Positions 7,743 through 14,037 of a stretch of 22,529 nt of DNA are shown here, piece after piece. The stretch's first letter is position 1. The number at the start of each line of letters is the position of its first letter. This DNA comes from a virus. The position numbers and the translations under genes were made by a program. Under the pieces are notes generated by a model, which searched no databases, was not told the origin of the DNA, and worked only from the letters and a program-made list of their open reading frames with translations. Location: positions 1 through 22,529 of IMG/VR virus record IMGVR_UViG_3300042197_001045; one strand, given 5' to 3'.

Positions 7743-8337
7743 GTTTAATTACCTCACCGCATTTAGGACACACACAAGTTTTATGTTGAGGTGTCATTGG
7801 TTGAGGAGGTAGAGGTGTATCGGTTTCCCATTGCGTAGGTTTGGCGACTTGTTCATTTACTCGTTCTTGCGATTTGTCCATAGATTGTGAAACTTCAGGA
7901 CTTACAACACCGTAAGTATTTGCTTGAGTATTTGCTTCTTCTTCACTAAACATTACAAGTTTTAAACCTTCAGGGTCAAAACCTGCAATATCAAAATCAC
8001 CAAATCCTGTAATTTCTTTAATAAATAATTCAATATTAGGTTGGTCGTCCATTCCTAACTCATAAACTTTATTATCGGACAAGATTAGTTTCTTTTTATC
8101 CTTTTCATTTAAACCTGTAATTTTATAGGCATCGGCTTCAGTCCAATTTAAATGAACCATTGCGTCATACATACCATTACCGATTAGGATATTGTTATCT
8201 TCGTCTATAACTAAAGCACGAGTTTGACCAAACTGACTTATACTTCTTGCTAATTGTTTGATTTGTGCTTCAGGGTGGTATCTCACATTAACTGCTAATT
8301 TTTTTATGGTATTGAGTAATACCTTTTCTATTTTCAT
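7735..8337 (-). CDS. ParB-like protein with C-terminal CPxC knuckle
   Basis: 200 residues. N-terminal ParB-like domain (about 1-115): LNTIKKLAVNVRYHPE, IKQLARSISQFGQTRALVIDEDN, and ILIGNGMYDAMVHL. The position that is G-x-H-R in many ParB-fold proteins reads GNGMYDAM here, so the usual His-Arg pair is missing, as in several phage and methylase-linked relatives. A linker rich in Gln, Pro and Thr (about 135-185) leads to TCVCPKCGEVIKLD, a half zinc-ribbon. The start has AGAGGT upstream. It is the first gene of the ParB-PAPS-ParB cassette leading into the terminase genes, after a 183-base gap. Confidence 0.83.
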   Translation of the reverse strand: MKIEKVLLNTIKKLAVNVRYHPEAQIKQLARSISQFGQTRALVIDEDNNILIGNGMYDAMVHLNWTEADAYKITGLNEKDKKKLILSDNKVYELGMDDQPNIELFIKEITGFGDFDIAGFDPEGLKLVMFSEEEANTQANTYGVVSPEVSQSMDKSQERVNEQVAKPTQWETDTPLPPQPMTPQHKTCVCPKCGEVIKLD

Positions 8338-8520
8338 AATTTTACCTCTTTTTCCGTCATTTTTGGGTATTTAAGGGGTATTGACGTGTATTTAAACCCT
8401 ATTTTTAGGTCATTACAGACGTTTTAGGGGGTGGATAGGGGGGATATAGGGACTACCCCCTAAACCCTCTATAAACGTCTATAAATTACATTTAATGCCT
8501 ATATGCTGTTTTTACAGGTT
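8338..8520. other. Structured non-coding gap
   Basis: The longest gap in the window. It separates the importer genes from the ParB-PAPS-terminase run. I see no gene. It contains runs of G and C that stand out from the AT-rich surroundings, three ACGT-centred elements (near 8383, 8419 and 8475) and the inverted repeat listed separately. No convincing promoter was found on the minus strand, although one would be expected here. It may hold a terminator for the importer genes, a packaging site (cos/pac) or a replication start. Confidence 0.6.
8417..8480. repeat. Nested inverted repeat in gap before ParB gene
   Basis: TTTAGGGGGT (8423-8432) is the exact reverse complement of ACCCCCTAAA (8455-8464), with a 22-base loop. 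Outside it AGACGTTT (8417-8424) pairs with AAACGTCT (8473-8480), with eight unpaired bases (8465-8472) on one side. The inner stem is much more GC-rich than the rest. There is no T-run after the stem on the minus strand, so a classical rho-independent terminator is not supported. Confidence 0.6.
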
Positions 8521-9462
8521 TTAGGCGATATTTTGGTTAAAACGATTGGTGACGATTTGTTCGACAGTAATATCGGCACGAACTTCGCCACGAGCAATCA
8601 TCCAATCCAACCAATATTGTGCGTCTTCAATAATAACTTTATTAAAATCTTGGAACTTATAGTCATCAATATCTTCCACAGCGATACCGGTGTATTTAGA
8701 AACGATTTCTTTTGCTTCTTGTTGATTGTTTTTCACAAACTCGGCAACACGAGATAAAGCAGTTACGAATTTTGTCGCTTTTACTTCATCAGTATTTGCC
8801 CACACGGAGTTAATAAAGATTGTGCAGAATTGTTTTGCTCCAAAAACATCATAACCGGTCATAAAGGTTTTAACCTGAGCGACCTTATCACGAGTTCTCT
8901 TAGTCCAAGGTTGGATTAAACCAATAGCATCTACGCTACCTTGAAGTAATGCTTCTTCTTGTTGAGCAAAAGGAAGGGACACAAATGTTACGGCATCTTC
9001 TGCAATTCCTGCATCTTCTAATGCCTTTAACCAAGTATAGTGGAAAGACGACTTAACTAAATTGATAGCAATTCTTTTGCCTACTAAATCTTGAATTGTA
9101 TTAATATTGCTATCGGCACGAACGAAGAATGTTTCTAATGGCGTATCTTCAAATTCCGATTGAATATCAGCAACGCCGATAATCGGTAGATAACCACTGA
9201 CTGCGTTAATCTTTGCCATTGTTGAAACTAATGCACCCTGAACTTGACCACTTGCGACCATTTGAACAGCAGTAGCACCACCAGCAACGACATCAACTAA
9301 CTCGACTTCTACTCCTTCGTCCTCAAAGTATCCTTTGTCCATAGCAATATAGACAGGGTCATATACTTTAAGACCGACATATTTTACAACCGATGGAGTT
9401 TCGGTTGAACCACAAGACGCTAATAGCGTTGCGGCAATCACGATTAGAGATTTAACTTTCAT
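8521..9462 (-). CDS. ABC importer substrate-binding lipoprotein (SsuA/TauA/NMT1-like)
   Basis: 313 residues. A periplasmic-type binding protein anchored by a lipid: MKVKSLIVIAATLLASC is a short signal peptide with lipobox L14-A15-S16-C17. The mature part follows the NMT1/SsuA fold order: YVGLKVYDPVYIAMDKGYFEDEGVEVELV, GGATAVQMVASGQVQGALVS, then a second lobe with LVGKRIAINL, EDAGIAEDAVTFV, EEALLQGSVDAIGLIQPW and LSRVAEF. Members bind sulfonates, taurine, nitrate, bicarbonate or pyrimidine precursors; the ligand cannot be told from sequence. The permease gene lies five bases upstream. The gene looks less AT-rich in places (28 of 60 G+C in 9241-9300), which suggests recent acquisition. Unusual cargo for a phage. 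Confidence 0.9.
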   Translation of the reverse strand: MKVKSLIVIAATLLASCGSTETPSVVKYVGLKVYDPVYIAMDKGYFEDEGVEVELVDVVAGGATAVQMVASGQVQGALVSTMAKINAVSGYLPIIGVADIQSEFEDTPLETFFVRADSNINTIQDLVGKRIAINLVKSSFHYTWLKALEDAGIAEDAVTFVSLPFAQQEEALLQGSVDAIGLIQPWTKRTRDKVAQVKTFMTGYDVFGAKQFCTIFINSVWANTDEVKATKFVTALSRVAEFVKNNQQEAKEIVSKYTGIAVEDIDDYKFQDFNKVIIEDAQYWLDWMIARGEVRADITVEQIVTNRFNQNIA

Positions 9463-9467
9463 TGAAT

Positions 9468-10214
9468 TTATACCTCCTCTCTTAATCGTTTAATGAACAT
9501 ATCGAATATCACGTTAAAGGAAAGACCTACTAACGCAACGATTACGATATATGCATATACATTTGGATATTTGAATGAGTTGGTTTCCCACAATATCATA
9601 AAACCAAGACCACTCGTAGCACCCAACATCTCGCTCACAACAAGCGAGATAAATCCACCACTTATTCCTACCTTTATACCAGTCATTAGGTCAGGTAAGG
9701 CAAGTGGATAGATTATGTAAAACATTTTTTGAAGTTTAGTAGCACCGACATTCTCCGATGCTTCTATAACTTCTCTTGAAATCGAACGCAAACCTTTTAA
9801 TTGAGATAAAAAGATTGCGGGAAATGAAGTCCAAATAATAATAAAGATACGAGGCGCATCACTTAACCCCAATAAAACAATTAACAAAGGAAATAGAGTT
9901 ATAGCACTAACATTACGAAAAGAATCAAATATAATATTAAACATTCTATAAATGGAATTAGACCAATAACTTAACACCGCCATTATACTTCCTCCAATGG
10001 TCGCTATAAGTATACCATAAAACACAAGAATTACGGAAGACGTTAAATGTTTGATAAGTTCTTGCCCTGAAATAATGCCAATGAAAGAATTTATAATTTT
10101 ATCAAGAGACGGAATTGCAGGATTATTTAAAAAAAAAGAAAAAACTTGCCAAATTGTTAAAAAAACTATAATTCCTAAAATCGACAATGTATAGTTATGT
10201 ATAGTTTTGACCAT
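9468..10214 (-). CDS. ABC importer permease (SsuC/TauC-like)
   Basis: 248 residues with about six membrane segments (near 10-30, 55-85, 100-118, 120-137, 178-198 and 215-238). The cytoplasmic EAA loop that contacts the ATPase is present at about 151-175 (EASENVGATKLQKMFYIIYP, then LALPD), so it should dock to a nucleotide-binding subunit. None is encoded in the window; a host ATPase would be needed, unless the gene is elsewhere in the phage. It belongs with the binding protein downstream. The start at 10214 has AGGGG about 11 bases upstream. The first codons form one arm of a 19-base inverted repeat. Confidence 0.9.
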   Translation of the reverse strand: MVKTIHNYTLSILGIIVFLTIWQVFSFFLNNPAIPSLDKIINSFIGIISGQELIKHLTSSVILVFYGILIATIGGSIMAVLSYWSNSIYRMFNIIFDSFRNVSAITLFPLLIVLLGLSDAPRIFIIIWTSFPAIFLSQLKGLRSISREVIEASENVGATKLQKMFYIIYPLALPDLMTGIKVGISGGFISLVVSEMLGATSGLGFMILWETNSFKYPNVYAYIVIVALVGLSFNVIFDMFIKRLREEV

Positions 10215-10290
10215 TTTTCAATAACCCCTATATAATTCTTTCCTTTATATACTTTCTAAAAAACCCTACATACTATACATAACTATACAT
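10187..10290. repeat. 19-base inverted repeat around permease start
   Basis: ATGTATAGTTATGTATAGT (10187-10205) is the exact reverse complement of 10272-10290, with 66 bases between. Each arm is itself a tandem pair of a ten-base unit ATGTATAGTT. One arm lies in permease codons 4-10, the other upstream of the start. In the mRNA it would form a long stem with the permease ribosome binding site and ATG in the loop; in DNA it gives four half-sites for a regulator. Confidence 0.75.
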
Positions 10291-10308
10291 ACTTTTATAA
10301 ACCAAATG

Positions 10309-10545
10309 TTAATTTGATAGTTCGTTTTTGTTTTTATATTTTTCAATTTTTTTAATCAAAGCATTAGATGCTTTTTTATATTCAGTAAGAAACTGATGCG
10401 TAAAAAGATGAGGGTCGGTAGTTGTCTTTTCGGACAAGTCATACAACGTAAAAGAAAGCAACGATGCAAGTTGAGTAATCACATCATCAATCTTTCCTTC
10501 AAAATCTACAATCACATTATCTCCATCGTGCGAAAGTTTAATCAT
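10309..10545 (-). CDS. Small hypothetical protein, first gene of importer unit (78 aa)
   Basis: Not recognised. It begins MIKLSHDGDNVIVDFEGKIDDVITQLASLL, a beta-hairpin-like start followed by helices, and ends in a lysine/asparagine-rich helix (KKASNALIKKIEKYKNKNELSN). It is preceded by GAGGT and directly by a strong-looking promoter, so it heads the transcription unit that also holds the permease and binding protein. No membrane segment or DNA-binding motif is visible. It is not an ATPase subunit: far too short and without Walker motifs. Confidence 0.75.
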   Translation of the reverse strand: MIKLSHDGDNVIVDFEGKIDDVITQLASLLSFTLYDLSEKTTTDPHLFTHQFLTEYKKASNALIKKIEKYKNKNELSN

Positions 10546-10567
10546 AATAAAAATACCTCGTATATTT

Positions 10568-10597
10568 ATTATACAAGGTATTTAAGTTAAATGTAAA
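10568..10597 (-). promoter_or_regulatory. Sigma-A-type promoter of importer unit
   Basis: On the minus strand TTTACA (10597-10592) is followed after 18 bases by TATAAT (10573-10568). The predicted start leaves a leader of about 15-20 bases with GAGGT before the ATG at 10545. It is the best-matching promoter in the window. Confidence 0.75.
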
Positions 10598-10599
10598 GC

Positions 10600-10619
10600 G
10601 TTATAACAATTGTTATAAC
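10600..10619. promoter_or_regulatory. 20-base palindromic operator next to -35 box
   Basis: GTTATAACAATTGTTATAAC is a perfect palindrome two bases upstream of the -35 box and nine bases past the stop of the upstream gene. It is AT-only in the stem apart from four G/C pairs. On the minus strand it lacks a following T-run, so an operator fits better than a terminator; a T-rich stretch follows it only on the plus strand, where no gene reads in. Confidence 0.6.
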
Positions 10620-10628
10620 ATTTTTATT

Positions 10629-11018
10629 TTACCACGATGCGTAGTAATGCCATTGGTCTCCGTCTTCATAATCTATTAGCGCTTCTTGAATATGGTCGAG
10701 AGTTAATTTCAGGTCGGCAATATACCATTCATTAATTTCATACTGACCGAAGAAGAAACCTTTGCGAGGTGGAAGTAAATCTAAAGCGATTTTTGTATTG
10801 TTAATATTTTTTTCCAAACTTTGTAAAACTTTTTCACAAAAATCTTTTAGTTCTAACAAATGGTCTCTCGTCACGATATAGATACCACTTTCTTCTTCGT
10901 CTCCTTCTTCTCCACGAAGCATAGAGTTTAGAACGAAGTATCCGTGAATTGCATTTGCTTTTCTCCAATACCATTGCTTGCCGTTTCTTGTATTGGTTAG
11001 ATACATATCCAATCCCAT
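10629..11018 (-). CDS. MGLDMYL-family phage hypothetical protein (129 aa)
   Basis: It starts MGLDMYLTNTRNGKQWYWRKANAIHGYFV, a pattern I recall from many small phage and bacterial proteins of unknown role (M-G-L-D-M-Y-L, then Y-W-R-K-A-N-x-I-H). The middle has an acidic loop (RGEEGDEEESGIYI) and helical DHLLELKDFCEKVLQSLEK. The end has KGFFFGQYEINEWYIADLKLTLDHIQEAL, then the aromatic DGDQWHYYASW. The conserved His, Trp and Asp residues could form a binding site, but no reaction is known. It is the last gene of the early run before the importer promoter. Confidence 0.82.
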   Translation of the reverse strand: MGLDMYLTNTRNGKQWYWRKANAIHGYFVLNSMLRGEEGDEEESGIYIVTRDHLLELKDFCEKVLQSLEKNINNTKIALDLLPPRKGFFFGQYEINEWYIADLKLTLDHIQEALIDYEDGDQWHYYASW

Positions 11019-11019
11019 T

Positions 11020-11493
11020 TTATTTACCCATCGCTTCTAAAATTAGATTAAGTTGTTTAATAGCAAATAGATAACCTTGGGTGCGATTGAACTTATCTTG
11101 GAAGAACGCTCGACCATTAATAATAATCGAGAATAATTTTTTATCTTGAACTACCGAGATTTTAACTTTGTCGTTTGAAAGTTCAGTGGCAACTTCGTTT
11201 AAAATCTTGAACTTTTTAGATATGCGTTGTTTCTTTTCTTTAGGCGCTTTAGGTGCCTTAGGAGTAGGAACGGCAGTTGGTTCAGGAGTAGTAGTTTTTG
11301 GTTTAGTTGCATTTTCTCTAATGTTTCCATTTGTAGTAGTGTTATCTTCCATTCGCTTTTTTAGAGTGTCGCGTAATTTCGTAACATCTTCTATTTTCTT
11401 ATTGTCTCCCTTTGCAGTTGCTTCAGCGATTTGTTGTTCATACAACGCTAACAACTTTTCAGCACTTTTCTTTGTCTTTTCATTTTGAATCAT
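11020..11493 (-). CDS. Hypothetical protein with P/T-rich linker (157 aa)
   Basis: Not recognised. Three parts are visible: an N-terminal charged helix likely to form a coiled coil (about 1-55, KKSAEKLLALYEQQIAEATAKG); a disordered Thr/Pro/Ala/Lys-rich linker (about 60-95, with TPEPTAVPTPKAPKAPKEKK); and a compact C-terminal domain (about 95-157), with ISVVQDKKLFSIIINGRAFFQ and a final helix. It starts 13 bases after the neighbouring stop with a good AAGGAGG ribosome binding site. The basic linker could touch nucleic acid, but this is a guess. Confidence 0.78.
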   Translation of the reverse strand: MIQNEKTKKSAEKLLALYEQQIAEATAKGDNKKIEDVTKLRDTLKKRMEDNTTTNGNIRENATKPKTTTPEPTAVPTPKAPKAPKEKKQRISKKFKILNEVATELSNDKVKISVVQDKKLFSIIINGRAFFQDKFNRTQGYLFAIKQLNLILEAMGK

Positions 11494-11506
11494 TTATTTT
11501 TCCTCC

Positions 11507-11701
11507 TTAAATGATTTCTATGTTTGCGAATTCGTCATCTAATTCTTCTAATTGTTTTTCAGCGTCCGATATATCTTCGTAATGGATAGCATCTTCCTTA
11601 GTGTTTGTCCAATAAGGAACGAAAGATAATTCACCTCCTTCGTCTGAGTATCCTTTAAAATAAACTTGTATTCCGTCATATAGTTTGGTTATCACAATCA
11701 T
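11507..11701 (-). CDS. Small acidic hypothetical protein (64 aa)
   Basis: Not recognised. MIVITKLYDGIQVYFKGYSDEGGELSFVPYWTN looks like a beta-sheet front, followed by an acidic helix (SDAEKQLEELDDEFANIEII). It overlaps the upstream gene by four bases (ATGA), which points to coupled translation. Small acidic proteins of this layout are frequent in early phage regions, and some inhibit host factors, but nothing here shows that. Confidence 0.72.
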   Translation of the reverse strand: MIVITKLYDGIQVYFKGYSDEGGELSFVPYWTNTKEDAIHYEDISDAEKQLEELDDEFANIEII

Positions 11702-12066
11702 AGTTCAGTAAAACTTGAGTGTCCGAATGTTTCTTTACAATCATCACATAATAAATCACTTTCATTTCCGTGTGTTATGTTGTTGCAATATTTACATTCG
11801 TGATAGTTTGGTTGAAAATCAGCAACTTTATTAATTAATCTATACAAGTCAATTCTTTGATATAGTAATTCGTTATCTTCATCACTCCAAATTTTTAGTT
11901 GTCCGCGCATATGAGTTTTTTGAAATGGTTGAATGTTTGTTTTTAATAATTCGTTTTGATAGAACGCGATTTGTTTTTGAGCAAACATTTGTCTTGAACA
12001 AAGCGAATCATAAAGTTTTTCTAATTCTGCAAATACATCTTTATAATTAGGGCGTAGTTTAATCAT
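11698..12066 (-). CDS. Zinc-ribbon hypothetical protein (122 aa)
   Basis: A coiled-coil-like front (VFAELEKLYDSLCSRQMFAQKQIAFYQNELL) is followed by a C-terminal zinc ribbon, CKYCNNITHGNESDLLCDDC, with two CxxC pairs. A TTG at 12081 could be used as a start, but the ATG at 12066 has GGAG nine bases upstream and gives MIKLRPNYK, so I chose it. It overlaps the end of the 58-residue gene by eight bases. A nucleic-acid or protein-contact role is plausible for the ribbon; no family recognised. Confidence 0.75.
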   Translation of the reverse strand: MIKLRPNYKDVFAELEKLYDSLCSRQMFAQKQIAFYQNELLKTNIQPFQKTHMRGQLKIWSDEDNELLYQRIDLYRLINKVADFQPNYHECKYCNNITHGNESDLLCDDCKETFGHSSFTEL

Positions 12067-12235
12067 TCTTGTATTCTCCAAATTGTTTTTGTAATGCTTC
12101 GTAATTTTGAATTATGTAAAAGTAAATGTCTCTTGGTAATCCTGAAATAATACGAGCGTTTGGATGAAGCATATTAAATCTACCGCCGAATTGAACTTTA
12201 CGATATGCGTTGAATTGTTGTAATGTAATATTCAT
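12059..12235 (-). CDS. Small hypothetical protein (58 aa)
   Basis: Read directly from the sequence. ATG at 12235-12233, TAA at 12061-12059. It begins MNITLQQFNAYRKVQFGGRF and continues with HPNARIISGLPRDIYFYIIQ and NYEALQKQFGEYKND. The pattern of helix, short loop with GRFN, then helix looks like a small folded domain. The start shares one base with the stop of the upstream gene (TAATG), and the stop overlaps the next start, so it fits snugly in the operon. No family recognised. Confidence 0.68.
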   Translation of the reverse strand: MNITLQQFNAYRKVQFGGRFNMLHPNARIISGLPRDIYFYIIQNYEALQKQFGEYKND

Positions 12236-12546
12236 TATTCAATTACCTCATCATTTTCAATTTGTATTTTGTGTTTGACTAATTCAGTATATGCTTTATA
12301 AACATTGGAGAACAAATCACCGAAAACACCTAAGTATTCCGAAGCATCATATTCATATAATTCTTCAATGTCTCTTTTATAGTCAAGCGATTGATTGAGT
12401 GCTGTTTCTAATGACTTAATAATTTCTTGAACTCTAATTAATTGTTTTTTCTTATCAGTAGGCATTATGCGTTTCATTTTTTCTCTCTCCCTTTTATTTT
12501 TTATAATAATGCGTTCCCAAAAACTTAAGTATTTGCGTTTGGTCAT
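12235..12546 (-). CDS. Helical hypothetical protein (103 aa)
   Basis: Not recognised. I chose the ATG at 12546 (MTKRKYLSFWERIII), which overlaps the stop of the 35-residue gene as ATGA. An upstream ATG at 12594 would run through that gene, while an internal ATG at 12477 (MKRIMPTDKKKQ) has its own GGGAG and could be the true start. After a basic front the protein is helical (RVQEIIKSLETALNQSLDYKRDIEELYEY), with an acidic end (IENDEVIE). Confidence 0.62.
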   Translation of the reverse strand: MTKRKYLSFWERIIIKNKREREKMKRIMPTDKKKQLIRVQEIIKSLETALNQSLDYKRDIEELYEYDASEYLGVFGDLFSNVYKAYTELVKHKIQIENDEVIE

Positions 12547-12650
12547 TTGATTTTCATCTTCCCTTCCCTTATCAAAATGTCTGCCGCTTTCCAAGATTGA
12601 ATCTTATTCCACAATGCGACCGATTCTTTACGACTCATTTTCTTTGCCAT
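12543..12650 (-). CDS. Very small basic protein, first gene after promoter (35 aa)
   Basis: Read directly from the sequence. ATG at 12650-12648 with an excellent AAGGAGG six bases upstream, and TGA at 12545-12543. Sequence starts MAKKMSRKESVALWNKIQSW and ends REGKMKIK. Its strong start signal and position right after a promoter argue that it is real despite its length. Probably one amphipathic basic helix. Alternatively it is a leader peptide for the gene it overlaps. Confidence 0.58.
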   Translation of the reverse strand: MAKKMSRKESVALWNKIQSWKAADILIREGKMKIK

Positions 12651-12667
12651 ATAGTTCCTCCTTATGG

Positions 12668-12687
12668 TATCAATATATTAACATATG
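12668..12687. repeat. Copy 1 of 20-base promoter element
   Basis: TATCAATATATTAACATATG (plus strand) is identical to 15177-15196. It covers the -10 box and early transcript region of the promoter. Confidence 0.7.
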
Positions 12688-12703
12688 GTTAATAAAAGGT
12701 CAA
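12675..12703 (-). promoter_or_regulatory. Promoter with extended -10, before small early genes
   Basis: On the minus strand TTGACC (12703-12698) is followed after 17 bases by TAATAT (12680-12675), with TG one base before the -10. The -35 overlaps the stop of the helicase gene. The region contains an inverted repeat (TTAAC/GTTAA around ATATG on the plus strand) and a 20-base element shared with the promoter at 15184-15212. Confidence 0.65.
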
Positions 12704-14037
12704 TAGCGCTTAGATAGTATTTTCTTCCGTTGCCTATATGCCTTTTCGCAATAGTATATGTTCTTATCCACAAAGTCCAAAATAATGGGTTGTTTCTTAT
12801 CCCTTATATTACGTTCTATTCTCCCTGCGCTTTGTTTTACTATCGCATAGTCCTTATGAGGTGTTGCCAAATACAACCTATCTAATATAGGTAAATCTAA
12901 ACCTTCTTTTGCTAATGAATAGGTAGAAATAATGAGTTTTATTTTGCCTTCTCTCATATCTCCGAATATTCGTTCTCGTTCAGTTTTAGGCGTTGAACCT
13001 ACAACCACCTCTCCATAACCCACTGCTTTTCTTATTTTGTAACAATGCTCTACTCTATGAGAAAGAACCAATCCATAACTATTAGTCATTTTTATAACTT
13101 GCGCCATATCTAAAGTGCGACCTTCGTTCTCACATAAGAAACTAATTAGGTTATTGTAAATCATCGTTCCGTCAGTATCCAAGTAACCTATACTTGCAGC
13201 AGTATTTAATTCAACTCGTTGATGAACCGCTTGTATTGTTTTATCTCCCACATCTAAATCTTTAATTGTATGAACTAAATCTCCCAAAATAGAGAAGGTA
13301 GATTTAATCATTCTATCAGCACGATGTAAGGTTGCCGATAATCCGTATTTATATCTTGCCGACAAGTTAGACAATACTTTATAAAATTGCATAACACGAG
13401 TTGGACTTCCAACAACTTTGTGGCACTCATCTACGATAATAATATCCCACTCTTGACGATATTGAGATAAGTCGAGAGTAGATAAGGTTTGCACAGTTGC
13501 AAAAGTAATATCTCCTATATCCACTTTGCCTCCAACTATCTCGCCTAACTTACAAGTAAAATATTGTTGTGCTCTTGATTTTGCTTGAGTAATTAAATCT
13601 AAGGTGTGAGTAATCCACAACGCTTTCTTTCCGATATCCTTTATCAGTTTTAAACCGATTTGAGTTTTACCGCTTCCACAAGGCGCTTCTAAAATACCAT
13701 TACGTGCTTTGTATAGATTATTACAGGCGACTTGTTGATAGGGATATAGTTTTATATCCCCACCCAAGTTAATAGGCGCGTTAGAAGGAAAATCTAATAT
13801 TATTTCGCCTTTAGAAATTATAGGATAAACCTTCCTCATAATTCCGAAGGGCAAGATAATTGAATTGTCTCTTACTTCGTATAACTGCATATAACGCGAC
13901 ATCTTGCCTATATATCTACCCATACGAAGTGCTTGAATATAGTCGGGGTTGTCTAATTTTAAATTAACATTACAAAAATCAAACAATTCTAACGTGGGGT
14001 CAAACACTCGTATGTTGTTAGATATAATCGTTTTCAT
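12700..14037 (-). CDS. Superfamily 2 DNA/RNA helicase
   Basis: 445 residues. ATP-driven translocase or helicase, likely used in phage DNA replication or repair. Motifs in order: a Q-like LYPYQQVACNNL (about 97), Walker A APCGSGKT at 118-125, LWITHTLDLITQA (motif Ia), VDECHK (motif II, DECH) at 202-207, LSAT at 233-236 (motif III), SYSLAKEGLDLP (motif V region) and KQSAGRIERN (motif VI). All are complete. Its N-terminal 95 residues lack an obvious named domain. The start overlaps the stop of the upstream 64-residue gene (TAATG). Confidence 0.92.
   Translation of the reverse strand: MKTIISNNIRVFDPTLELFDFCNVNLKLDNPDYIQALRMGRYIGKMSRYMQLYEVRDNSIILPFGIMRKVYPIISKGEIILDFPSNAPINLGGDIKLYPYQQVACNNLYKARNGILEAPCGSGKTQIGLKLIKDIGKKALWITHTLDLITQAKSRAQQYFTCKLGEIVGGKVDIGDITFATVQTLSTLDLSQYRQEWDIIIVDECHKVVGSPTRVMQFYKVLSNLSARYKYGLSATLHRADRMIKSTFSILGDLVHTIKDLDVGDKTIQAVHQRVELNTAASIGYLDTDGTMIYNNLISFLCENEGRTLDMAQVIKMTNSYGLVLSHRVEHCYKIRKAVGYGEVVVGSTPKTERERIFGDMREGKIKLIISTYSLAKEGLDLPILDRLYLATPHKDYAIVKQSAGRIERNIRDKKQPIILDFVDKNIYYCEKAYRQRKKILSKRY

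Noticed and set aside
8427-8450. G-quadruplex in the gap before the ParB gene
   Set aside because: Only three separate G-runs (5, 6 and 3) are present. A fourth would need the six-base run to be split with no loop, so the hairpin reading is better.
10600-10628. Rho-independent terminator after the MGLDMYL gene
   Set aside because: The palindrome is AT-rich and the T-run is on the wrong side for minus-strand transcripts. An operator fits better.
12547-12594. Upstream start (12594) for the 103-residue helical protein
   Set aside because: The extra 16 residues lie in another frame of the 35-residue gene and have no ribosome binding site of their own; the ATGA start at 12546 is more natural.
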